Program-made: the position numbers and the translations under genes
Assembly: GCA_048594975.1 (NCBI GenBank)
Contig: JBMDXQ010000147.1
Span: 1 to 29,240 of the forward strand
From: JBMDXB01 sp048594975
GTDB taxonomy: Bacteria > Acidobacteriota > Vicinamibacteria > Vicinamibacterales > 2-12-FULL-66-21
Direction: 5' to 3'
Length of the DNA: 29,240 nucleotides
The notes under the pieces: model-generated
What the model was told of the DNA's origin: nothing
Database searches by the model: none
Seen by the model: the letters and a program-made list of their open reading frames with translations, nothing else
Shown: positions 1 through 7,200 of the stretch, piece after piece
Layout: each line of letters opens with the position of its first letter
How positions within the stretch are numbered: the first letter of the stretch is position 1

Positions 1-69
1 AATCCCCGCCCCAGGAGCGATCCGTCCGTCCCGGTCCGGCGTCGCGCGACCCGTACCGCGCGCTGCATT

Positions 70-86
70 GATCCGCGGGCCGGATC
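70..86. other. Perfect 6-bp hairpin after the Crp/Fnr stop codon
   Basis: GATCCG and CGGATC (70-75, 81-86) pair around a 5-nt loop just past the stop of the Crp/Fnr gene. There is no T-run on the exit side, so intrinsic termination is not supported. It may be an RNA-end stabiliser or chance in GC-rich DNA. The rest of 1-69 shows no gene; it contains a GATCCGTC fragment (19-26) that resembles the 14-bp repeats found elsewhere in the window. Confidence 0.3.
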
Positions 87-89
87 CTG

Positions 90-770
90 CTACCAGTGTG
101 CCGCGCCGGCCACTTTCGCCAGGACGTGCTCGTCGACGAGCGTGATCCGGCCGCGGTGCCGCCGAATAGCGCCGGCGCGCTCGAGCTCTTCCAGGATTCT
201 GCACACCACCTCGCGCGCGGTGCCGAGCTGCGCGGCGAGGTCGTCGTGCGTGGCGATCAACGCGCGCTCCGGCGTGCGGCCGCCGATCGTGCGCAGCAGA
301 TGTGAGGCGAGCCGTGCGTCCATCCGGCGCAGCGTGATCTCCTCGACCAGCGTCATCACGTCGACGAGACGCACGGCCATCGTCTCGAACACGAAGCGGC
401 GCAGGCGTTCGTTCGACGCGATGAGCGAACGGAACAGCGGCGCCGGCACCGACACCGCATCGGTCGGCGCCTCGGTCGCCGCGGAGGCCATCGCGCCGCG
501 CTCGAGAAACACACACAACATGTTGACGACGCACGGTTCGCCGTCGCGCACGTGGTAGAGCGTCATCTCGCGCCCGTCGGGGCCCGTCTTGTAGACGCGG
601 ATCTTTCCCTGGCCCACGAGCCCGAAGTGGGTGCACGTCTCACCCTCCCGATAGAACACCGTCCGTTCCGGCAGATACACGTAGTCGACCGCCCGCGCCA
701 GCGCCTGCCGGTCCGGCTCGGGGGCGTCCCGATAGAACTCGAAGATCTGGAGAATGGCCTCCTTCGTCAT
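90..770 (-). CDS. Crp/Fnr-family transcription regulator
   Basis: The 226-residue protein has a cyclic-nucleotide-binding-type beta-barrel (about residues 25-115), a long dimerisation helix (about 120-155) and a C-terminal Crp-type winged helix; DDLAAQLGTAREVVCRILEE (about 175-195) reads as the helix-turn-helix. The usual cAMP-contacting Arg-Ser/Thr pair of Crp is not evident. Instead there is a Cys pair at C80 and C86 (EPCVVNMLC) plus C46, which is seen in some Crp/Fnr branches and could be redox-sensitive; that role is inference. Start: the ATG at 770 gives the normal family length; an in-frame ATG at 818 and a GTG at 878 would add 16 or 36 residues without homology-like character. It lies downstream of the ThDP enzyme on the same strand and could be co-transcribed or have its own promoter. 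Ligand and regulon cannot be told from sequence. Confidence 0.9.
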   Translation of the reverse strand: MTKEAILQIFEFYRDAPEPDRQALARAVDYVYLPERTVFYREGETCTHFGLVGQGKIRVYKTGPDGREMTLYHVRDGEPCVVNMLCVFLERGAMASAATEAPTDAVSVPAPLFRSLIASNERLRRFVFETMAVRLVDVMTLVEEITLRRMDARLASHLLRTIGGRTPERALIATHDDLAAQLGTAREVVCRILEELERAGAIRRHRGRITLVDEHVLAKVAGAAHW

Positions 771-877
771 CGCTGCCGGATTCTCGGCAAAGGTGACGAG
801 GGGCAACCCGCGTGCCATGGACACGTCGAGAAAGCACTGACGATTCAGCCGGTCACGCGGGCGGCGGTTACATAACA

Positions 878-898
878 CGTGAATTCCGGCGGTTCACG
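878..898. promoter_or_regulatory. 21-bp inverted repeat upstream of the Crp/Fnr gene
   Basis: CGTGAA (878-883) and TTCACG (893-898) form a perfect inverted repeat with a 9-nt spacer between the ThDP-enzyme stop codon and the Crp/Fnr start. The spacing does not match the classical Crp (TGTGA-N6-TCACA) or Fnr (TTGAT-N4-ATCAA) site, so autoregulation by the adjacent regulator is only a possibility. Confidence 0.3.
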
Positions 899-931
899 AA
901 ACCGGCCGCACGGCCGAGTGCGTCAGGGCGG

Positions 932-2665
932 TTACGTTCCTGGAAGCAGACGGCGGGCCCCCGCGCGCACCAGCATGCGGAAGCGATCCGCGAGGGGCAG
1001 CCGGCGCAGCGTGGTGAGCACCACGCCGCGGGTGAAGTAGGTCTTGCGCGAGTAGTCGATCGCCACTTCGACCATCACGGCGCGGCCGGAACGCGCGGCG
1101 GCGAACGCTCGCGAGAGCACCGCGTCGAGATCCGCATCCGTCGCCGCGAGCATGTAGTCGGCTTCCACCGCGGCGGCGAAGGCCTCGACGCGATACGGCG
1201 GGAGCACGCTGCAGGTGTCGCGGTCGAGCGACGTCTGCTGGAACTGCGCGATCTGCGCCAGCGCGCCGTCGCGCAGCACGCAGACGAGCGGCGCGACGCC
1301 GAGCGCGGAGGCGGTGAGGATCTCGAGCCCGGTCATGAGCAGCGCGCCGTCGCCCGCGAGGGCGATGACGTCACGGTCGGGGTTTGCGAGCTTCGCACCG
1401 ATCGCGGCAGGGACGGCGTACCCCATGCACGAGTAGTCGATCGGCGCGATGAAGCGGCGCGGGCCGCCGAGGCGCAGGTGCTCCATCGCAAGGAACGTCC
1501 CGTTGCCGCTGTCGGTCGCGTAGACGGCGTGCGGCGCCAGCCGTTGCAGCGCGGTGAAGAGCACATCAGGCGTGACCCGACCGGCGCTTCGGGTACTCTG
1601 CCACTCCTCGCGAACGCGGCGATGACCCTCGGCAATTGCCCGGGCCGGATCCTCACGGTCGGTGCGCGCGCTCAATGCCGGCAGCAGTGCACGGACCATC
1701 TCGGCGGCGTCGGCCGCGATGGCGAGACGGGCCGGGAAGTTGCGGTTGAGCACGTCCGGATTGATGTCCACGTGGACGAGGCTGGCGGGCGGAGTGAAGC
1801 CCCAGCTCGCCGTGCCGACCTCCGAGAACCGGCAGCCGATGGCCAGCATCACGTCGGCGCGTCCGGCGATGGTCCGGACGAACCCGGGCGTCGAGCGGCC
1901 CAGGCCGTTCCACAGCCACAGCGGGTGCGACTCCGGGAACACGCCCTTGCCCTGGATGGTCGTCGCGACCGGCGCATGGAGCTTCTCGGCGAGCTCGATC
2001 AGCTGCGATCCCGCCCCCACGGCACCGGCGCCCACGTAGACGACCGGATGCCGCGAATCCTCGAGCAGCGCCGCGGCGGCGCGAACGTCGGGCTCGGCCG
2101 GCGCGGCAGGTTCGGGCGGTCCCGCGCCGCCATAGACCGCCTCGTCGTCGCCGACGTCGTGCGTCAGCAGGTAGTACTCCGCGGGGATCTCGACCGCGAC
2201 GGGCCCGGGCGACCCGCTCCGCGCCAGGTCGAAAGCGCGGCGGACGGTCGAATAGATGTGTCCGGCGGCCTGTGGGCGCAGCACGGCCTTTGTCACCGGC
2301 CGCAGGATCGCGAGCTGATCGATGTCGTGCAGCTGGAAGGCGCGGCCCGAATCGCAGCGCACGCCGCAGGCGAGGACGACGATCGGCACGTTGTCCATGA
2401 AGGCCTCGGCCACGCCGGACAGGCAGTGGGTGACACCGGCGCCCGGCACGAGATTGACGACGCCGATCGAGTCCGTGGTGCGGGAGACGCCGTCGGCCAT
2501 GAACGAGGCGCTCTGCTCGTCGGTGACGAGGATCGCCGTGACGCGGTCGGAACGGTCGAGCGCGTCGTAGAGCTCGATGTTGTGGGTGCCGGGAATGCCG
2601 AAGGCGAACCGCGCGCCCGCATCCTCCAGTGCGCGCACGACGAGGTCGGAGCCGCGGGTTCTCAC
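932..2665 (-). CDS. ThDP-dependent acetolactate-synthase-like enzyme
   Basis: This 577-residue protein has the three-domain layout of the acetolactate synthase / benzoylformate decarboxylase family: an N-terminal Pyr domain (about 1-165) with the ThDP-activating Glu at E50 (TDEQSASF), a central domain (about 190-325), and a C-terminal PP domain (about 370-530) with GDG at 438-440. Such enzymes decarboxylate 2-oxo acids or carboligate aldehydes using ThDP and Mg2+. The second half of the metal motif, normally NN, reads L-R-D-G here, so the usual Asn ligand is Asp466. No regulatory subunit (ilvN/ilvH) is adjacent, so a catabolic or specialised decarboxylase/lyase is as likely as a biosynthetic AHAS. 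The start is GTG at 2665; a TGCTAGATT -10-like element ends 10 nt before it and no Shine-Dalgarno is seen. Substrate unknown. Confidence 0.9.
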   Translation of the reverse strand: MRTRGSDLVVRALEDAGARFAFGIPGTHNIELYDALDRSDRVTAILVTDEQSASFMADGVSRTTDSIGVVNLVPGAGVTHCLSGVAEAFMDNVPIVVLACGVRCDSGRAFQLHDIDQLAILRPVTKAVLRPQAAGHIYSTVRRAFDLARSGSPGPVAVEIPAEYYLLTHDVGDDEAVYGGAGPPEPAAPAEPDVRAAAALLEDSRHPVVYVGAGAVGAGSQLIELAEKLHAPVATTIQGKGVFPESHPLWLWNGLGRSTPGFVRTIAGRADVMLAIGCRFSEVGTASWGFTPPASLVHVDINPDVLNRNFPARLAIAADAAEMVRALLPALSARTDREDPARAIAEGHRRVREEWQSTRSAGRVTPDVLFTALQRLAPHAVYATDSGNGTFLAMEHLRLGGPRRFIAPIDYSCMGYAVPAAIGAKLANPDRDVIALAGDGALLMTGLEILTASALGVAPLVCVLRDGALAQIAQFQQTSLDRDTCSVLPPYRVEAFAAAVEADYMLAATDADLDAVLSRAFAAARSGRAVMVEVAIDYSRKTYFTRGVVLTTLRRLPLADRFRMLVRAGARRLLPGT

Positions 2666-2675
2666 GAGACGACGG

Positions 2676-2684
2676 AATCTAGCA
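2676..2684 (-). promoter_or_regulatory. Extended -10-like element of the ThDP-enzyme gene
   Basis: On the minus strand TGC-TAGATT ends 10 nt before the GTG start. No clear -35 is visible; upstream lies the 14-bp repeat array. The geometry puts transcription start within a few bases of the start codon, suggesting a very short or absent leader. Confidence 0.35.
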
Positions 2685-2685
2685 C

Positions 2686-2823
2686 GTTCTCGACGGATCG
2701 TTCTCGGCGGGTGGTTCGCGACGGATCGTTCGCAGCGGCGATTGCGACGGGACGTTCGCGACGGGGTGTTCGCGACGGGGTGTTCACGACGGATCGTTCG
2801 CGAGGGATCGTTCGCAGCCGTCC
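2686..2823 (+). repeat. Tandem array of ten ~14-bp units (GTTCGCGACGGATC)
   Basis: Consecutive units begin at 2686, 2700, 2714, 2728, 2740, 2754, 2768, 2782, 2796 and 2810. The consensus is GTTCGCGACGGATC; unit 2714 is an exact match and the units at 2754 and 2768 are identical to each other (GTTCGCGACGGGGT). All but one step are 14 bp (one is 12). The period is not a multiple of three and the array sits in the divergent gap between the ThDP enzyme and the RND operon, so it is not coding. The same unit recurs inverted at 8843-8910. Confidence 0.85.
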
Positions 2824-2862
2824 ATCTGGGGTCGCGGGTCGAACCCGCACGATTCGGGATGA

Positions 2863-2919
2863 GGGATCCACGATCAGGGATCCACGATGAGCGCTGAGGG
2901 ATTATGAGGGATGAGGGAT
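2863..2919 (+). repeat. 14-bp and 7-bp direct repeats (GGGATCCACGATSA, GAGGGAT)
   Basis: Two near-identical 14-bp units lie at 2863-2876 and 2877-2890 (GGGATCCACGATCA, GGGATCCACGATGA). After a short break come GAGGGAT copies at 2896, 2906 and 2913, the last two directly adjacent. Together with the array at 2686-2823 this fills most of the ~370-bp gap before the RND operon. No gene is seen in this gap. Confidence 0.75.
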
Positions 2920-2922
2920 CCG

Positions 2923-2940
2923 CCGCCGGGTTTCCGGCGG
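2923..2940. other. GC hairpin in the RND operon leader region
   Basis: CCGCCGG (2923-2929) pairs perfectly with CCGGCGG (2934-2940) across a GTTT loop, about 100 nt before the adaptor start. No T-run follows. It could be a leader RNA structure or the end of the repeat region. Confidence 0.4.
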
Positions 2941-3036
2941 ATGGCTGCGGCTTCCCGCGAAGACGCCGCTAAGTCCTTCTGTTGGCGGCCGATCGCGCGC
3001 CCGCCCCGCGGAACGAATCGTGTATTTCGGTCCACC

Positions 3037-4197
3037 ATGATCTCTAGATCGTGGGAGAGTCTCCTGCTCGGCGCCGGCGCGATGGCCTGTGCCCTGGCGG
3101 CCTGCGGCGGCAGCGCCGGTCGACAGCCAAACCCTGGACAGGCCAATCCCGGAGCCACGCCAGCGACCGGGACGCCCGCCGAGCGGCCGCCCGTTGCCGT
3201 GTCGATCATGACGGTGGGCACCGGCGACCTCACCGAGGCGGTCGAGGTCATCGGTTCGCTCGCACCCAAGTTCTTCGCGGAGGTCAAGTCCGAGGTCTCC
3301 GGGACCATCCAGGAGGTTTCCGTCACGCAGTGGGTGCCGGTCCGACGGGGCACGCCGCTCGCCCGCCTCGACACGACCGAGACGGACGCCGCGCTCGAGG
3401 CGCTCAAGGCCATCGAGGCGCAGGCGCGCGTCGCCGAGTCGCGGGCGCGCCGCGAGCACGACCGCGCGCAGCAGCTCAGGGAGTACGGCCTCATCACGCA
3501 GCAGGCCTTCGACGAAGCGGTCTCCGCGCTCGAGGCCGCCGAGGCGGCCACGAAGGCGGCGGGGGCCCAGGTCCGCACGGGCAGCGCGCGCCGCGCCAAG
3601 TCCTTCATCACCTCGCCGATGGACGGCATCGTCGCCGAGCGCCTTGTCAGCGTCGGCGATCGCGTCGAGAACATGGGCGGCGGCGCCCCGATGTTCCGCA
3701 TCGTCGACAACCGGCTGCTGAACCTGACGGTCACGGTTCCCGCGCCGCAGCTGGCCTCGGTTCGAATCGGGCAGCGGCTCGAGTTCACCACGACCGCCGT
3801 CCCGGGCCGCACGTTCGTCGGGAAGGTGATGTTCATCAACCCGGCGGTGGACGAGAGCAGCCGCGCCGCCAAGATAGTGGCCGAGGTGGCCAACCCCGAT
3901 GGCGCGCTCAAGGGCGGGCTGTTCGTGCAGGGCCGCATCCTGACCCTGATGCGGCCGGGCGTACTGCAGGTACCGCGCGCGGCGCTCCAGAACTGGAACG
4001 TCGGCGAGTGCTCGGCCGACGTCTTCGTCGTCCGCGACGGCACCGCGCACAAGCGGTCCGTGCAGACCGGCGCGACGGCCGGCGCAGCGGTGGAGATCAC
4101 GTCCGGCCTGGCCGCCGGCGAGCGGGTCGTCGAACGCGGCGGCTTCGCGCTGCGCGACGGCGACCGCGTCAGCGTCGCGACCACACAGGGTTCCTGA
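3037..4197 (+). CDS. RND efflux periplasmic adaptor (membrane fusion lipoprotein)
   Basis: The 386-residue protein starts with a lipoprotein signal: MISRSWESLLLGAGAMACAL followed by the lipobox LAAC, with lipid-modified Cys23. It then shows the AcrA/HlyD order: barrel-sandwich (lipoyl-like) halves around a helical hairpin rich in Ala/Glu/Arg (about 120-195), with the second half at FITSPMDGIVAERLVSVGDRV, a beta-barrel (about 220-300) and a membrane-proximal C-terminus (LVPRAALQ-type segment and GLAAGERVVERGG). Adaptors of this family sit in the periplasm and link an RND pump to an outer-membrane channel. The ATG at 3037 is chosen because it begins the signal peptide; upstream in-frame codons run into repeat DNA. 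No good Shine-Dalgarno is visible. The pump gene starts 4 nt after this stop codon, so the two are clearly one operon. Confidence 0.93.
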   Translation: MISRSWESLLLGAGAMACALAACGGSAGRQPNPGQANPGATPATGTPAERPPVAVSIMTVGTGDLTEAVEVIGSLAPKFFAEVKSEVSGTIQEVSVTQWVPVRRGTPLARLDTTETDAALEALKAIEAQARVAESRARREHDRAQQLREYGLITQQAFDEAVSALEAAEAATKAAGAQVRTGSARRAKSFITSPMDGIVAERLVSVGDRVENMGGGAPMFRIVDNRLLNLTVTVPAPQLASVRIGQRLEFTTTAVPGRTFVGKVMFINPAVDESSRAAKIVAEVANPDGALKGGLFVQGRILTLMRPGVLQVPRAALQNWNVGECSADVFVVRDGTAHKRSVQTGATAGAAVEITSGLAAGERVVERGGFALRDGDRVSVATTQGS

Positions 4198-4201
4198 CGT
4201 C

Positions 4202-7200
4202 ATGTTCCTCTCCAACCTCTCGATCAAGCGGCCGGTCTTCGCGACGGTCATGATGCTCTCGCTGGTGACGCTCGGCATCACCTCGTACCGGCGCCTCGCG
4301 GTCGATCTCTGGCCCGACGTGGAGATCCCCGTCATCTCGGTGGTGACGCTGTTCCCCGGCGCCTCCCCGGAGAGCGTCGAGCGCGAGATCTCGAAGCCGA
4401 TCGAGGAGGCGCTCAACCCGATCGCCGGGGTCAAGCACATCGGCTCGACCTCGCGGGAGGGCGTGTCGCAGATCTTCGTCGAGTTCGAGCTCGAGGTGAA
4501 CGTCGACGAGGCGATCCAGGACGCGCGCACGAAGATCGCGGCGATCCGCGGCGACCTGCCCGCCGGCATGCAGGACCCGATCGTCGACAAGATCAACATC
4601 GGGGGGATCCCGATCGTCTCGCTGGCGGTCCGGTCGTCCACGCTTGCGCCGCGCGAGCTGACGACGCTGGTGGACAGGAAGGTGAAACGGCGGCTCGAGA
4701 ACGTGCTCGGCGTCGGCAAAATCGACCTGGTCGGTCCGGTGGTCCGCGAGATCGGCGTGGAGGTACAGCCCGACCGCCTCGAGGCGCTCGGCATGGGCGT
4801 CGACGAGGTGATCGCCGGCCTGGCCGGCGAGAACATCGACACGCCGCTCGGCCGGATGCAGCGCGGCGGCACCGAGATGCCGCTGCGCGTGCAGGGGAAG
4901 GCCAAGACCGTCGAGGACTTCCGGCGCATGGTCGTGGCCACGCGCGGCGGCCGGCCGGTCACGCTCGGCGAGGTCGCGATGGTCTCCGACGGCGTCGAGG
5001 AGGTCCGGTCGGCGGCGTACGTGGACGGCGAGCAGGCGGTGGCGCTCGACGTGCTGAAGCAGTCCGGCGCCAACGCGGTCGGCCTCGCCGACGAGATCAT
5101 GCGCGAGGTCGCGGTACTGCAGGAGGAGCTGCCGGCCGGGACGACGATCGATATCGTACGGGACGGCTCGGTGTTCATCCGCGAGGCGGTCGCCGACGTG
5201 CAGGAAACCCTGATCATCGGCGGCATCCTGACGGTGCTCATCGTGTTCGTGTTCCTCAACTCGTGGCGATCCACGGTCATTACCGGGCTGACGCTGCCCA
5301 TCTCGGTCGTCTCGTCGTTCATCGTCATGAACTTCGCGGGGATGACGCTGAACGTCATGACGTTGATGGCGCTGTCGCTGGCCATCGGGCTGCTCATCGA
5401 CGACGCGATCGTGGTGCGCGAGAACATCGTGCGCCACCTGGAGCACGGCGAGGATCATTTCGAGGCGGCACGCGAGGGGACGAGCGAGATCGGGCTCGCC
5501 GTCCTGGCGACCACCGGCTCGATCCTCGCGGTGTTCGTCCCGGTCGCGTTCATGAAGGGCATCGTCGGGCGGTTCTTCTTCGCGTTCGGCATCACGGTGG
5601 CGTTTGCCGTCGCGGTCTCGCTGTTCGTCTCGTTCACGCTCGACCCGATGCTGTCGTCACGCTGGGTCGATCCCGACATCGCGCGAACCGGGCGCCGGCG
5701 CGGGCTCACCCGCGCGCTCGACCGGTTCAACCGCTGGTTCGACCGCACCGCCGACGGCTATCGGCGGGCGATCGGCTGGGCGGTCGACCACCGCCCGACG
5801 ATCTCGGCGGTGGCGCTCGCGGCGTTCGTGGGCGGCATGGGCGTCATGGCGACGCTCGAGAGCGAGTTCTTCCCCCAGTCCGACGAGGGAGAGTTCATCG
5901 CCGCCTTCACGACCGCTCCGAACGCCTCGATCGAGGAAACGGGCAACCGCCTGGCGTCGGTCCTGGCCTCGCTGAAGGACATCCCGGAGATCGAACGCAC
6001 CTACGCGAGCATCGGCGCGGGCGACGCCGGGACGGTGCGCCAGGCGCGCATCTACCTCAAGCTGACCGAGCGGGCGACGCGGGTGCGCAGGCAGCGCGAG
6101 ATCGAGCGCGAGGTCCGCGAGCGGCTCTCCCGGATCCCCGGCATCATCTCCTACCTGGCTAACCCGCAGTCGATGGACTCGCGCAAGCCGCTGATGGTGA
6201 GCGTTCGCGGTGAGGAGATGGCGCTGCTGAAGCAGTACGCACGGCGGCTGAAGGATGCGCTCTACGGGGTGCCAGGGGTGGTCGACCTGGAGGCGACGCT
6301 GGAACACGACACGCCGGAGTACCGGCTGATCGTCGATCGGGACCGCGCCGCAGATGTCGGCCTGGGCACGTCCGCCATCGCGCGGCCGGTCGCGGCGCTC
6401 GTCGGCGGCCGGCCGGTCACGACGTTCGAGGACGAAGACGGCGAGATGCGCAACGTGCGCGTGCGTCTGCCGGCGTCGCTGCGACAGGACGCGCGTCACG
6501 TCGAGCAGCTTCGCCTCGCAGTGCTCCGTCCGGACGGGCCGGCGCTGATCCCCGTGGGCAGCGTCGCCCGCTACGAGCTGAACGCCACGCCGTCGGAAAT
6601 CAACCGGCTGGACCTCTCGCGCGAGGTCGTGGTCAGCGCCAACCTCGATGGTCTGCCGCTCGGGACGGCGGTCGCCCGCATCGAGGAGATCGCCGCCGGG
6701 CTGCAGATGGCTCCCGGCTACCGCGTCGTGATCGGCGGCGAGAACGAGGCGATGGAAGAGTCATTCGCGTCGATGGGCGAGGCGCTGATCCTCGCGATCG
6801 TCTTCGTCTATCTGATCCTCGCGGCGCAGTTCGAGTCCTTCGTGGATCCGCTGGCGATCATGCTGTCGCTGCCGCTCTCGATCGTGGGCATGGCGGCGAT
6901 GCTGCGCCTGACCGGCGACACGCTCAACGTGATGGCGATCATCGGCCTCATCATGCTGATGGGCCTGGTCACGAAAAACGCCATCCTGCTGGTCGACTTC
7001 ACCAAGGTGCTGCGGCGGCGGGGCCTCGATCGCCGGCAAGCGGTCATCCAGGCCGGGCGGACGCGGCTGCGGCCCATCGTGATGACGACCTCGGCGATGA
7101 TCTTCGGCATGCTGCCGCTCGCGCTCGGCCTGGGCGCCGGCGGCGAGATGCGCGCGCCGATGGCGCGCGCGGTCATCGGCGGCCTGATCACCTCGACACT

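Noticed and set aside
2686..2823. Possible CRISPR array
   Set aside because: Units are directly adjacent with no spacers, are only 14 bp, and no cas genes are near.
2836..2850. T-arm-like GCGGGTCGAACCCGC, possible tRNA fragment or attachment site
   Set aside because: The loop is 5 nt rather than 7, there is no acceptor, D or anticodon arm, and no CCA end or integrase; it is just a small hairpin.
812..2890. Long plus-strand open frame opposite the ThDP enzyme
   Set aside because: It is antisense to a gene with clear catalytic motifs and is Arg/Gly/Ala-rich low-complexity, as expected from high GC with few stop codons.
2902..5427. Minus-strand open frame opposite the adaptor and pump genes
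   Set aside because: Antisense to well-supported genes and Ser/Arg-rich without motifs.
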